Notes under the pieces: generated by a model
What the model was told of the DNA's origin: nothing
The model's input: the letters and a program-made list of their open reading frames with translations, nothing else
Databases searched by the model: none
DNA from: Pelagibacterium flavum
GTDB taxonomy: Bacteria > Pseudomonadota > Alphaproteobacteria > Rhizobiales > Devosiaceae
Reading direction: 5' to 3'
Assembly: GCF_025854335.1 (NCBI RefSeq)
Contig: NZ_CP107716.1
Coordinates: 2,783,001-2,847,000 of the forward strand
DNA: 64,000 nucleotides
Program-made: the position numbers and the translations under genes
Part shown: in pieces, positions 1 to 8,898 of the stretch
Position numbering within the stretch: position 1 is the first letter of the stretch
How the letters are laid out: every line of letters starts with the position of its first letter

Positions 1-569
1 GTTTCGAACAGCAAGCGGCGGCGGCCCGGCTCATCTCGAGGTCGGGATATGAGAGTGTCGGTTTCGACCACTTTGCCCGACCCCACGACAAATTGGCATT
101 AGCTGCAAGGACGGGCAAGCTCCGCCGGAACTTTCAAGGTTACACCGACGATCGGGCCAGTGCCCTTATTGGCCTGGGCGCATCGGCGATCGGCCGTTTT
201 CCGCAAGGTTACGTTCAGAACGTGACGGCGACATCTGTCTACGAGGCCCAGGTTCTTGGCGGGCGCGCGGCCACTTCAAAGGGTCACTGCCTCAGCACCG
301 AAGATCTTCGCCGCGCCTGGCTGATCGAAGAGCTCCTGTGTCGGTTTCAGGTCGATATCGACGCCGCAGCTGATGGCAACCCGGACCTTCTGAGGGCATT
401 CTTGAGGGATATCGATGTTCTGACAAACAGCGAGGCCAGAACTTTGCTGAGTTGGAACGGAAAGACATTTGGCCTGGCCGAGCAAGCCCGCCCTTTTGTC
501 AGGCACTTTGCGGCGGCGTTCGATAGCTATCTTGCCCGCCAAACCTCCAGACATTCGTCGGCCATCTAG
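1..569 (+). CDS. hemN: Oxygen-independent coproporphyrinogen III oxidase HemN, C-terminal part (5' end outside window)
   Basis: The frame is open from base 3, so the gene enters from the left edge and only about 188 C-terminal residues are seen. The text GFDHFARP followed by RNFQGYT is the conserved core of the radical-SAM enzyme HemN, which decarboxylates coproporphyrinogen III to protoporphyrinogen IX without O2. The CxxxCxxC cluster motif lies upstream of the window. The C-terminal HemN domain (about residues 55-150 of the visible part) is intact and ends in a TAG stop. The gene fits the following anaerobic ubiquinone genes: both replace O2-dependent steps. An internal TTG at 93 is not a real start. 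Confidence 0.93.
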   Translation, partial: FEQQAAAARLISRSGYESVGFDHFARPHDKLALAARTGKLRRNFQGYTDDRASALIGLGASAIGRFPQGYVQNVTATSVYEAQVLGGRAATSKGHCLSTEDLRRAWLIEELLCRFQVDIDAAADGNPDLLRAFLRDIDVLTNSEARTLLSWNGKTFGLAEQARPFVRHFAAAFDSYLARQTSRHSSAI

Positions 570-784
570 ATTCCTCGTCCGCAAGGCTGCTCAAAGAAAA
601 GCTGCGTCCGTGATCTCGGCTTGGAAAAAAAGGGGAATGGGGTGGACGGTTCCAGAGGGCTTGCCATTCCCACAATCTTGGGGATGATAGAGCCATGGAA
701 CATTCCCTCAGCTTCCGCCGTCCCGCAAAGGGCTGCAGCGACACTGCCTTGATTTGTTTTCATTGCTCTATCGCATGGCGCTTA

Positions 785-973
785 CTACAAGCGCTTTCCG
801 TCCTGTCCCAAGGTGATCTCCAACGGCTCAAATACAGAGCGAGCAGGATTGGCATGCCCGACAAAGTCGGCGATGGGCCGCTCAGCCATGGCAGTGTTGG
901 TGCGATTGGAAACGGTTGCAAAAGCAGCGGCGCCAGCCACGATTACGGCCAATTCTTCCAACGCGACAGTCAT
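785..973 (-). CDS. Small hypothetical protein (62 aa) downstream of ubiX
   Basis: This short reading frame follows ubiX on the same strand after 56 bases. It starts with ATG preceded by GGATGGAG at a good distance, which is why I keep it. The product has a short hydrophobic N-terminal stretch (about residues 6-22, Ala/Val-rich) and a polar C-terminal half with ERPIADFVGHANP. I do not recognise a family. The 215 bases between it and hemN show no convincing gene. It could be a chance frame; the evidence is the ribosome site and the operon-like position. Confidence 0.4.
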   Translation of the reverse strand: MTVALEELAVIVAGAAAFATVSNRTNTAMAERPIADFVGHANPARSVFEPLEITLGQDGKRL

Positions 974-1029
974 TATGCTCCATCCTGGCACGGCTCGAAC
1001 TTTCGCTTGCTGGCCTTCTTTGACTCATT

Positions 1030-1638
1030 TCAGGCGGATAAGCCCTCCCAGCCTCGAGCGAGCTTAGCCACCGGCAGTCGGAGCCCATCGATCATTCTGC
1101 ACGCGAGCTGGTCTATTGCCTCGTTCATGGTCCTTGCGAGGTAGAAGGGCGGCGAGGGCGGAAAAATTACCGCGCCACTCAGTGTCGCCGTTCGCATCAA
1201 CTCGATATGGCCAAGGTGAAGGGGCGTTTCCCTAACGGCCAATATCAGTGTACGTCTTTCCTTCAAATGGACGTCGGCGGCTCGGACCAGAAGATTGTCA
1301 TTGAAGCAGTTGGCGATTGCCGACAACGTTCGAATGGAGCACGGCACGACCAGCATGCCGTCCGTATCGAACGAACCACTTGCTATCGCGGCGCCGATAT
1401 CATGGATTTCATAGATGTGGTCAGCCATAGCCACAGTCTCGGCCAACCCATTTGCGCCCAGCTCATGGGCAAAATTGATTTCCGCGGCCCTCGAGACGAC
1501 GAGATGGATTTCGACGTTGCCTTCACTGTGTAGCCGTTCGACGACCGCATGCGCCAATGCCGAACCCGATGCTCCAGAAACTCCCACCACGACGCGGATG
1601 GGCCTGAGCAGCTTTCGTGCAAAATCACACTGGCTCAT
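1030..1638 (-). CDS. ubiX: Flavin prenyltransferase, UbiX family
   Basis: The 202-residue protein has the UbiX flavoprotein fold: the N-terminal GVSGASGS nucleotide-binding loop (about residues 19-26), VVPCSIRTLSAIA near residue 100 and a late RETPLHLGHIELM segment that matches the family's FMN/prenyl-binding region. UbiX joins a dimethylallyl group to reduced FMN to make prenylated FMN, the cofactor of UbiD decarboxylases. It overlaps the ubiD stop by four bases (ATGA), so the two are translationally coupled. Length is normal for the family. A related role, making cofactor for another UbiD-like decarboxylase, cannot be excluded. Confidence 0.9.
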   Translation of the reverse strand: MSQCDFARKLLRPIRVVVGVSGASGSALAHAVVERLHSEGNVEIHLVVSRAAEINFAHELGANGLAETVAMADHIYEIHDIGAAIASGSFDTDGMLVVPCSIRTLSAIANCFNDNLLVRAADVHLKERRTLILAVRETPLHLGHIELMRTATLSGAVIFPPSPPFYLARTMNEAIDQLACRMIDGLRLPVAKLARGWEGLSA

Positions 1639-3125
1639 CGGGGGATTCCCAGGTCCATCCAGATGTCATCCACTCGCTTACGGACCGACTCGCTCATCTT
1701 CAAGGGCTTGCCCCACTCTCGATCGGTCTCAGACCCGATCTTGTTGGTCGCGTCGAAGCCGACCTTGGTGCCCAGTCCCTGCCGAGCGGTAGAGAAATCC
1801 AAGTAGTCCATGGGCGTGTTCTCGGTCAGGAACAAGTCTCTTGGGGCTTCGAATCTGGTGGAAATGGCCCAGATCACGTCCTCCCAGGACCGCACATCGA
1901 TGTCGTCATCGACAACCACCATCAGTTTGCAGTAACTGAACTGTGGCAAAACAGACCAGAGTCCCATCATGACGCGACGCGCCTGCCCCGCGTAGCGTTT
2001 TTTGACCGACACGATCATTGCCCGGTAGGAACAGGCTTCCGGCGGCAGCCACAGGTCTTCGATTTCCGGGAAGGACGTCTTGATCAGCGGAACGAAAAGC
2101 GCGTTGAGTGCAACCCCGATGCGCGAAGGTTCATCGGGCGGACGCCCCGTAAAAGTGGACATATAGATCGGCTTCTCAGGCAGCGCCATCGACGACAACA
2201 CCACTTTGGGAAACCGCGCAACCGAGTTATAGTAGCCGGTATGGTCGCCAAATGGCCCTTCGTCCAGTTCTTCGGAAATCGAGACCCGACCTTCAAGGAC
2301 AATTTCTGCGGATTGTGGAATCGGGAGGTCCTGTGTCTTGCCTTTCATGACGCCGCAGCGCCGCCGTCTTAGAAGCCCCGAAAATCGCAACTCGTTCATG
2401 CCATCCGGGATTGGCATCACCGCAGACAACATGACGGCGGGATCGGCTCCGACGACAATGGCAATGGGCATATTTTCACCCAATGCCTGCCAGGCTCTGA
2501 AGTGTCTGGCTCCTCCCCGGTTTCCCAACCAGCGAACGATGAGCGAATCTGCCGAAACCACCTGCATCCTATAAACACCGACGTTGATGTCGGAAGCGTC
2601 GTGGGGATCTCGGGTGATTACCAGGGGCCAGGTGATGAGAGGCGCGGGTTCCCCAGACCAGCACCACTGAATCGGCAGCAGCGACAAATCTATATCGTTA
2701 CCGCGAAGCACTTTGTGCCTGCCTCTCGGCCAGGTTGCGGGGCGAATACCCATCGTAAGCGCGGCACGCGCGAGAGGGATTTTGGCAACAGCGTCATCGA
2801 ACGATTCAGGTGGCTTCGGTCGATTGAGGGCAGCAAGGTTCTGGCCCAGACCATCAAGGCCATCGACAGTGCACCCAAGCGCAAGGGCGACCCTGTCCAC
2901 TGTGCCAAAGACGTTCGTCACCAGCGGGATCGAGTATTCCCTGCCCTCCTGATCGGTCGGCCGTTCGAACAGCAGGGCAGGCCCGTCTTTCTCCAACACA
3001 CGGCGATGAATTTCTGTGATTTCATGCACGACGGAAACGGGTTGGTTAACTCTTACCAGGTCTCCACGGGCCTCCAGCAATGCCAGGAACTGCTTCAAGT
3101 CTCGTGCAATGGGAAGGTTTGGCAT
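1635..3125 (-). CDS. ubiD: UbiD-family decarboxylase (4-hydroxy-3-polyprenylbenzoate decarboxylase)
   Basis: The 496-residue protein begins with the typical UbiD opening (LPIARDLKQFLALLE). It carries the LVTNVFGT segment, the MGIRPATWPRGRHKVLRG region and the SISEELDEGPFGDHTGYY segment that holds the catalytic Glu and cofactor ligands. It uses prenylated FMN to decarboxylate the ubiquinone precursor. The gene is transcribed with ubiX and divergently from ubiTUV across a 125-base gap that contains an FNR-type site. Together these genes give decarboxylation and O2-independent ring hydroxylation of ubiquinone. The substrate is inferred from this context; UbiD homologues also act on other aromatic acids. 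Confidence 0.88.
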   Translation of the reverse strand: MPNLPIARDLKQFLALLEARGDLVRVNQPVSVVHEITEIHRRVLEKDGPALLFERPTDQEGREYSIPLVTNVFGTVDRVALALGCTVDGLDGLGQNLAALNRPKPPESFDDAVAKIPLARAALTMGIRPATWPRGRHKVLRGNDIDLSLLPIQWCWSGEPAPLITWPLVITRDPHDASDINVGVYRMQVVSADSLIVRWLGNRGGARHFRAWQALGENMPIAIVVGADPAVMLSAVMPIPDGMNELRFSGLLRRRRCGVMKGKTQDLPIPQSAEIVLEGRVSISEELDEGPFGDHTGYYNSVARFPKVVLSSMALPEKPIYMSTFTGRPPDEPSRIGVALNALFVPLIKTSFPEIEDLWLPPEACSYRAMIVSVKKRYAGQARRVMMGLWSVLPQFSYCKLMVVVDDDIDVRSWEDVIWAISTRFEAPRDLFLTENTPMDYLDFSTARQGLGTKVGFDATNKIGSETDREWGKPLKMSESVRKRVDDIWMDLGIPR

Positions 3126-3175
3126 GCGACCGCTTTCGTTTTCCGCGGATCTTCAGCCTACCGGTGGACGCGTCT

Positions 3176-3189
3176 TTGACGCAGCGCAA
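3176..3189. promoter_or_regulatory. FNR/NnrR-like operator between ubiD and ubiT
   Basis: TTGACgcagCGCAA lies in the divergent gap between ubiD and ubiT. The left half fits the FNR-family half-site TTGAY, and the right half fits the CGCAA half-site of NnrR-type regulators. It matches the FNR consensus at 8 of 10 positions. Control of both operons from here is inferred. Confidence 0.5.
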
Positions 3190-3250
3190 GTAACTCTGCC
3201 GAGCTTTGGAATAGGTTCGCCAAGTCGATGCTCTGAAAGGGACCTGGACA

Positions 3251-3757
3251 ATGACTATTCCTCCTCTCGCCCAGCGCCTGATGGCCGCACCTTCCATAGC
3301 GCTTATCGAGCGGATCGCTCAATGGGCCTTTGCGACTGTCTTGGATCGACACCCCGGCATTGTAAGGCGCTTGGGCGAGTACGCCCACCGCCGCTATGCC
3401 ATTGCGCCGACCGATATCCCCTTCGGCTTTCTGGTTTCTCCCGCCGACAGGCGGATATCGGTCCGGCGTTCTCACATGCTGAAGTCGGCTCATGCGACTA
3501 TATCGGGGCCGATCGTGGTCCTGCTGGCATTGTTGGAGGGCCGCGTCGACGGCGATACCGCATTTTTTGCCAGGCAGATATCGATTCGAGGAGATACCGA
3601 GGCGATCCTGGCGCTGCGCAACGTGCTCGACGATGCTCAGATCGATCTGGTCCGCGAACTGTCACCGATGGCGGGGCCGGCCTCACCAATCTTCGCCCAC
3701 ATGGGCACGCATCTTCGCGGATATCTGCTTAAATCGGACCTGGGCCAATGGAGCTGA
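3251..3757 (+). CDS. ubiT: UbiT-like SCP2-domain accessory protein for O2-independent ubiquinone synthesis
   Basis: This 168-residue protein has an SCP2 sterol-carrier-like lipid-binding domain. A hydrophobic N-terminal helix is followed by FGFLVSPADRRISV and ISGPIVVLLALLEGRVDGDTAFFARQISIRGDTEAIL, the usual UbiT core. In E. coli, UbiT binds polyprenyl intermediates and is needed for ubiquinone synthesis without O2. The ubiU start lies inside its last codons (ATG at 3748), so ubiT-ubiU-ubiV form one operon. The identification rests on the domain plus the neighbours, because SCP2 domains alone are not specific. Confidence 0.88.
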   Translation: MTIPPLAQRLMAAPSIALIERIAQWAFATVLDRHPGIVRRLGEYAHRRYAIAPTDIPFGFLVSPADRRISVRRSHMLKSAHATISGPIVVLLALLEGRVDGDTAFFARQISIRGDTEAILALRNVLDDAQIDLVRELSPMAGPASPIFAHMGTHLRGYLLKSDLGQWS

Positions 3758-4725
3758 TATGTCCGGCCGGAACGCCGGCCTCATTTCGGGACGCGGTCTC
3801 TGCTGGCGCCGACGCGGTATACTGCGGGTTCGCCGACGAGACGAATGCCCGCAATTTCCCCGGCCTCAATTTCTCCCGCGAGGAAATGGCCGAGGCAATC
3901 TCATTTGGCAAGCAGCGAGGTTGCCGCACATTCGTGGCGATCAATACGTTCATGAGAGCCGGTGACGAGCGACTTTGGCACCTGGCTGTCAACGATGCGG
4001 CCAGCCTTGGCGCCGATGCCCTCATTCTCGCCGATATAGGTCTGATGGCCTATGCGGCCCAGAATCATCCGGATCAACGTCTCCACGTCTCGGTCCAAGC
4101 CGGCGCCTCCAACGCCGAGGCTATCGATTTCCTGGTCCAGTCCTTCAACGCCAAACGTGTGGTGCTGCCGAGAGTGCTGACCCTCGACGAGGTCGAAGCC
4201 ATAGCTCAGGACGCCGCATGCGAGACCGAGGTTTTTGTTTTTGGCGGGCTGTGTGTAATGGCTGAGGGACGATGCTCACTTTCTTCCTATGCCACGGGAA
4301 AGTCACCCAACATGCATGGCGTCTGCTCTCCAGCAAGCCACGTTAGTTATCGCGATTCGGGCAAGGAATTGGTTTCCAAGCTTGGCGAGTTCACCATCAA
4401 CCGGTTTTCGGCGGACGAGCCGGCGGGGTACCCTACGCTCTGCAAAGGGCGCTTCAACGTCTCGGCGGATCCCGGTTACGCGTTTGAGGACCCGGTCAGC
4501 CTCGACATCCTCCACGAAGTCGATCGCCTGGAGCGAGCCGGGGTCAAAGCACTGAAGATCGAAGGCCGACAGCGCGGAAAAGCGTATGTGACCAGTGTCG
4601 TGGCAACGATCAAGGAAGCTCTGGCAACGCCAGCGGATGACCGCGCTCGACTGGTGGAAAAACTAAGACGCCAGAGCGAGGGCCAGAAGACCACCTCGGG
4701 TGCTTATGAAAAGCGGTGGAGGTAG
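3748..4725 (+). CDS. ubiU: UbiU, U32-family subunit of O2-independent ubiquinone hydroxylase
   Basis: The protein (325 aa) is a U32 'peptidase' family member starting MELICPAGTP. Four cysteines lie in the pattern known for the [4Fe-4S] cluster of UbiU: CVMAEGRC (about residues 169-176), GVC after a short spacer, and LCKGRF near residue 232. UbiU and UbiV form a heterodimer that hydroxylates the ubiquinone ring with prephenate rather than O2 as oxygen donor. The next gene starts four bases after its stop. The order ubiT-ubiU-ubiV and the intact cysteines make the call firm. Confidence 0.92.
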   Translation: MELICPAGTPASFRDAVSAGADAVYCGFADETNARNFPGLNFSREEMAEAISFGKQRGCRTFVAINTFMRAGDERLWHLAVNDAASLGADALILADIGLMAYAAQNHPDQRLHVSVQAGASNAEAIDFLVQSFNAKRVVLPRVLTLDEVEAIAQDAACETEVFVFGGLCVMAEGRCSLSSYATGKSPNMHGVCSPASHVSYRDSGKELVSKLGEFTINRFSADEPAGYPTLCKGRFNVSADPGYAFEDPVSLDILHEVDRLERAGVKALKIEGRQRGKAYVTSVVATIKEALATPADDRARLVEKLRRQSEGQKTTSGAYEKRWR

Positions 4726-4728
4726 GAT

Positions 4729-5637
4729 ATGTCCGGGAACGGCCAATTGGTCCTTGGGCCAATTCCATATCTTTGGGAGCCAAGCGTTTGGCGTGATTTC
4801 TACTTCAGGATCGCCGACGAAGCACCAGTCGATACCGTTGTCGTGGGCGAGGTCGTGTGCTCCAAGCGGCTCCATTTCCACGCCCCGCACGAGGAAGTAG
4901 TCGTCAATCGGTTGAAGGACGCCGGCAAGTCAGTCCGGCGTGCCGGATTGGGGCTGACAACGCTCAAGCGCGAACGCCAGCACCAGGCAAAGCTTCTCGA
5001 GAACGCAGTCGATCCGATTGAGGCGGCAGATATCTCAACATTGCTAGGGGTTTCAGGCCGCCCGCACATTATCGGCCCGATGATGAACACTTACAGCGCA
5101 GCCACGGCAGGCGTCTATGCAGCACGTGGAGCAAAGCTGATCTGTCTTCCCCCTGAGCTGCCCCTTGCATCGATCGAGGAAATCGCCAGGCACGCAGCGG
5201 ATGTCGAGATCGAAGTGCTGGTGTTCGGTCGTACGCCCCTGGCGATATCAGCCCGTTGCGCTCACGCCCGTGCCAAAGGTCACACCAAGGACGACTGTCG
5301 GTTTGTCTGTGGGGAAGATCCCGATGGCATGCCCGTCAGAACTCTGGACGGTCAGGACTTTCTCACCTTGAATGGGGTGCAGACCATGTCACACACCTGT
5401 CATCTGGTGACAAGCGAGCTCCCACGGCTCAGGCAGGCCGGCGTGCTGCATTTCCGGCTCTCGCCGCAGAACTGCGACATGGTTGGTGTCACGCGCATTT
5501 TCCGGTCGTTGCTGGACGGCGAGACAACCTCAGCGGAAGCAAAGAGCCAACTGGAAGCGGTCTATCCAAACGTCCCGTTTTCGAACGGGTTTCTCTACGG
5601 TCGCGAAGGAGCAAAGTGGATCAATGCTGGTGCTTAG
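4729..5637 (+). CDS. ubiV: UbiV, U32-family partner of UbiU
   Basis: The second U32-family protein of the operon (302 aa) is shorter than UbiU, as expected. Cluster cysteines appear at about residue 44 (EVVCSKR) and in ARCAHARAKGHTKDDCRFVC (about residues 177-195), matching the UbiV pattern of one early and three late cysteines. It pairs with UbiU for O2-independent ring hydroxylation. The last 14 bases overlap the start of the next small gene, so translation may be coupled. Nothing is missing compared with the family. Confidence 0.92.
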   Translation: MSGNGQLVLGPIPYLWEPSVWRDFYFRIADEAPVDTVVVGEVVCSKRLHFHAPHEEVVVNRLKDAGKSVRRAGLGLTTLKRERQHQAKLLENAVDPIEAADISTLLGVSGRPHIIGPMMNTYSAATAGVYAARGAKLICLPPELPLASIEEIARHAADVEIEVLVFGRTPLAISARCAHARAKGHTKDDCRFVCGEDPDGMPVRTLDGQDFLTLNGVQTMSHTCHLVTSELPRLRQAGVLHFRLSPQNCDMVGVTRIFRSLLDGETTSAEAKSQLEAVYPNVPFSNGFLYGREGAKWINAGA

Positions 5638-5986
5638 CCAAAATATCGATACAGAAGCTTCCAAAGACATCACATCAAGACTACGCAGCATTCTGGCGGA
5701 CTTGGCACCGCAGTGTGCCTGCCATGACGAGCTGGATGCCGCTCTGGTAAGATTCACGCAAAGCGAACGAACCGACGATCTGAAACGCCGCCTGGCTCAG
5801 GCTCGTGATGCACGCGACCTCATCCGAGGACTTGTCGAACTCCTCGCCGAACTTGATGAGATCGATGCCGATGAACCTGACAAGACCGCATTCGACGAAC
5901 TGGGGCTGCTATTTAAGGATATCGAAACTGCTGCGTTGAGAGGTGCGAGGCTGCTAACGGAGACCTTGCTCGCCCCAAACCCCTAA
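5624..5986 (+). CDS. Hypothetical protein (120 aa), fourth gene of the ubiTUV operon
   Basis: This frame opens with ATG inside the 3' end of ubiV and runs 120 residues, ending four bases into the convergent regulator gene. The product is acidic and mostly helical by composition (LRSILADLAPQCACHDELD, then LIRGLVELLAELDEIDADEPD), with no membrane segment and a CxC pair near residue 30. An AAGGAG lies 12 bases upstream of the start. I do not recognise a family. Its position suggests a link to anaerobic ubiquinone synthesis or the Fe-S clusters of UbiUV, but that is only inference. Confidence 0.6.
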   Translation: MLVLSQNIDTEASKDITSRLRSILADLAPQCACHDELDAALVRFTQSERTDDLKRRLAQARDARDLIRGLVELLAELDEIDADEPDKTAFDELGLLFKDIETAALRGARLLTETLLAPNP

Positions 5987-6705
5987 CGCTCCGGCCCGCT
6001 TTCCGCCAGATCCAGAAGCCGGTCATGATCGCACACCAGCAGCTTTTGCCGACCGGTCGAAACCAGCCCCCGCTCCTGCCATCCGCTCATGATTCGCGAG
6101 ACCGTATGCAGTGTCGTACCCGACATTTCCGCCAGATCCTGCTTGGAGATCGGGAAGTCAATTCGGATACCCCCGGACTCCGGCTTACCGGATTGTTCAA
6201 TCAGCCGCAGCACCGTGTGTGCAACGCGGCGCTCCACTTCCTCCGTCGCCATTTCCCTGAGACGGGCATGTGACTCCTGCAGGCGCTGCCCCACTGTCTG
6301 CATTGCGCTGACGGCCAGTGCAGCATCCTTTTCCACGAACCGGTCCCAGTAGGACATTGGCCAAGCCAGAACACTACTGTCGACAACAGCAGTCGCTGTT
6401 CCGGGATAGTCGACTCTCTGAAGAGCCCGCGCAATACCGAACAGATCGCCGGGCACCACGATCCTGATGATGACCTGCTGGCCATCTTCAGTGACTTGTG
6501 AAACCTTCAGCTTTCCCTGGACGAGCACATAAAATTCCCGCGCCTCGCCGCCTTGCTCAAAGACTGAGCGCCCCGTTGAATAGTTTCGTGCGCTCGCGGC
6601 CGAAAGGATTTCGTCAAAAGCCTCTTCGCTGAGCCGTTCGAACAGCGAAAACTGCCGCATCTGCTCGCGGGATAAAAGGCTCATTTCGGTGGACTTCGGA
6701 TGCAT
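5983..6705 (-). CDS. Crp/Fnr-family transcriptional regulator without Fe-S cysteines (DNR/NnrR-like)
   Basis: An N-terminal cyclic-nucleotide-like sensor domain (FSLFERLSEEAFDEIL, VFEQGGEAREFYVLVQGKLKV) is followed by a dimer helix and a C-terminal winged helix (ISKQDLAEMSGTTLHTVSRIMSGWQERGLV). The N-terminal cysteine cluster of true FNR is absent, which points to an NO- or redox-responsive DNR/NnrR-type regulator. The long frame begins at a TTG (6804) and has no good ribosome site; I chose the ATG at 6705, and the ATG at 6684 is also possible. It reads away from the DUF2249 gene and probably controls the island's FNR-like sites. Confidence 0.85.
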   Translation of the reverse strand: MHPKSTEMSLLSREQMRQFSLFERLSEEAFDEILSAASARNYSTGRSVFEQGGEAREFYVLVQGKLKVSQVTEDGQQVIIRIVVPGDLFGIARALQRVDYPGTATAVVDSSVLAWPMSYWDRFVEKDAALAVSAMQTVGQRLQESHARLREMATEEVERRVAHTVLRLIEQSGKPESGGIRIDFPISKQDLAEMSGTTLHTVSRIMSGWQERGLVSTGRQKLLVCDHDRLLDLAESGPER

Positions 6706-6867
6706 CGGTAGTCGAACGCTAGCTGGAAGGGAAGGACAGCGCAATCGAAAACGCGCCTTGGGCCAATCCGCCGCACGAGCAGTGTTCTGTTTGTTCCCCG
6801 ACAAAGTCGATCTCTATCGGCTCGCCTATGTTTCGGCTTCGTATACTTTAATCCGGAGAACATAAAC

Positions 6868-7122
6868 ATGACGAACGAAGCTGCAGCCGATCGGGAGATC
6901 GACGTGAGGACACTGGTGCCGGCCCAACGGCATCAAACGATTTTCGCGGTCATCGATTCGCTGGCACCGGGCGACGGATTTGAGCTGATCAACGATCACG
7001 ACCCCAAACCCCTAAGATATCAGTTGGAGGCCGAATATCCGGGCTATTGCTCCTGGACCTACCTTCAGCAGGGCCCTGAAGTTTGGCGGGTTCAGATTCG
7101 CCGGATCACCGCAGCCGCCTGA
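6868..7122 (+). CDS. DUF2249 domain protein
   Basis: This 84-residue protein shows the DUF2249 pattern: IDVRTLVPAQRHQTIFAVIDSL, then INDHDPKPLRYQLEAEYPG and an aromatic C-terminal strand. The function is unknown; family members cluster with denitrification and anaerobic-respiration genes, as here. CGGAGAA stands just before the ATG. It heads a plus-strand series with the NnrS-like gene and the disrupted tandem DUF2249 gene, and is divergent from the Crp/Fnr regulator. Confidence 0.85.
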   Translation: MTNEAAADREIDVRTLVPAQRHQTIFAVIDSLAPGDGFELINDHDPKPLRYQLEAEYPGYCSWTYLQQGPEVWRVQIRRITAAA

Positions 7123-7170
7123 TCTTTCGGCGCCGGATTAACCGGCGCCCCCCTTTTTACGGTTCGATCC

Positions 7171-8538
7171 ATGCCCGGTTCTACGCTTTCAAGATGGTCA
7201 ATGGGGTTCTTTGCAACCTCTGTCGCCTTTCTCATCGCCGGCCTGGGTTTACTCACTGCCGGCTACGGTTACCCATTTGCTCCTCTGCGGGCACCCCAAA
7301 CGCTGGTCGTCGTGCATATGCTGGCTTTGGGATGGCTCAGCATGCTCATGTGGGGCGCCTTGTTCCAGTTCGTTCCTGTCCTAGTGAACGCTCCCCTGCA
7401 GGGCGAGAACACGTCACTTGCCGTGCTGGGCTTACTCGTCGTCGGAACTGTGCTGCTTGTGTCCGGCTTTGCGCACATGGCGGGGACCGATTACCTTTCC
7501 CCGGTGTTGCTGCCTGCCGGGGCATTTTTGCTCTGCTCCGGGTTTAGCTTGGGAATCTATGGCATCGTTCTCACCATTCTCCGAGCTTCCTCGGTTCCGG
7601 TGTCGGCCGGGTTTGTTGTTGGGGGACTCGCCGGCTTGGCAATGACTGCAACTCTGGGCGTAGCGTTCACCCTTGGCCTGTCCGGAATGAGACTGGCCGA
7701 ACCGGTTGCAAGGATAACCGCCGTCGGTGTTCCGATCCATGCCGCGCTGGGTCTTGTCGGTTGGCTAACTCTGACGGCGGCCGGAGTCAGCTATCGCCTG
7801 CTTTCGATGTTCATGCTCGCTCCCGAGGTGAGCCAGCGCCGCCAGAAAAACGTGCTAACTCTTGGGGCAATTGCACTGGCCGCGACAATGGCTGGTGCCC
7901 TCGTCCTGTTCGGTGGCGCCGACGCAACTGCACTCTTTTGGTCAGCCGGTGCTCTAACGGTTGCGGCAGTCATTTGCTACGCCGGTGACATGTTCGAAAT
8001 TTACAGAACCCGCAAAAGACGGATGCTGGAGCTTAACAATCAGGTCGCTGCAGCAGGTCTCGCATCCCTGGCCTTCACCACGCTGTTCGCGATGGTTGCC
8101 ATTGTCTCCGGCACTCTTGGTGACTGGCTGGGGGCACTGGTGTTCCTGTATGCGATGAGTTGGCTCACGACGCTTGGATTAGGGAAGCTATACAAAATCG
8201 TCAGCTTTCTGACTTGGCTAGAAGTGTTCGGCCCGAAACTGGGCATGGGCGAAACTCCGCGCGTCCAGGATCTCGTCCATGAGCATAGGGCCCGTTGGTG
8301 GTTTGCAATCTATGTCACCGGAACCTGGATCGCCGGCCTCTCCCTTATTGCTGCTGAACACCGGCTTTTCCGATTGGCGTGCGCCGCGGCCCTGTTAGCG
8401 ACGATGGCGATCGCCGTCGAGATCTGGCGGATCAGAAAGTTGAAAGACCTGCGCGGGAAGTGGCGGATGCTTGCCGTCGAGAGCCCGCACCTTTTGTCCA
8501 CCTCCATCAACAGGCAACAGAGGCAAGGAGTGCTATGA
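7171..8538 (+). CDS. NnrS-like / heme-copper-oxidase-like multipass membrane protein
   Basis: The 455-residue protein is almost entirely membrane-embedded, with about twelve hydrophobic segments. Histidines sit within them: VVHMLALGWLSMLMWGALFQ near residue 50 and GVPIHAALGLVGWL near residue 190. These resemble heme-ligand positions of NnrS and cytochrome oxidase subunit I relatives. Such proteins accompany FNR/NnrR-controlled nitrogen-oxide genes and are linked to tolerance of NO stress. The stop overlaps the start of the next gene (ATGATG), giving an operon with the DUF2249 genes. The exact subfamily is uncertain without a profile search. Confidence 0.7.
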   Translation: MPGSTLSRWSMGFFATSVAFLIAGLGLLTAGYGYPFAPLRAPQTLVVVHMLALGWLSMLMWGALFQFVPVLVNAPLQGENTSLAVLGLLVVGTVLLVSGFAHMAGTDYLSPVLLPAGAFLLCSGFSLGIYGIVLTILRASSVPVSAGFVVGGLAGLAMTATLGVAFTLGLSGMRLAEPVARITAVGVPIHAALGLVGWLTLTAAGVSYRLLSMFMLAPEVSQRRQKNVLTLGAIALAATMAGALVLFGGADATALFWSAGALTVAAVICYAGDMFEIYRTRKRRMLELNNQVAAAGLASLAFTTLFAMVAIVSGTLGDWLGALVFLYAMSWLTTLGLGKLYKIVSFLTWLEVFGPKLGMGETPRVQDLVHEHRARWWFAIYVTGTWIAGLSLIAAEHRLFRLACAAALLATMAIAVEIWRIRKLKDLRGKWRMLAVESPHLLSTSINRQQRQGVL

Positions 8539-8898
8539 TGAATGACATTGTTGAACTTGATGTCAGGCCCATCCTGGAAGCGGGCGGCGAGCCGTTCGGC
8601 GAGATCATGACTGCCATTGCCGCGCTTGGACCCCATCAGCAATTGCGGCTTCTGGTGAACTTCAAGCCTGTTCCGCTCTTTCAGGTGTTGCAACAGCAGG
8701 GCTTCGAGTATGAAGCCATTCAGGATGAAACGGGCGACTGGCATGTGACTTTTAGTCGGTCAAGTACCGATCCGGCTTCGGTCACCGATATAGATTGGTC
8801 CGTTCCAGCGACCGTGTTAGTGAGCTACTCCCCGAAAATGGGACGCTGACGTAAGCTACGAATTGTTGTCTGCTGGTCTTCGACGATGGAGATCAGAG

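Noticed and set aside
499..763. Small frames on both strands after hemN
   Set aside because: No ribosome sites, no family features; treated as chance frames.
6807..6820. TCGATctctATCGG as an FNR site before the first DUF2249 gene
   Set aside because: It matches only 7 of 10 consensus bases; too weak to call without conservation data.
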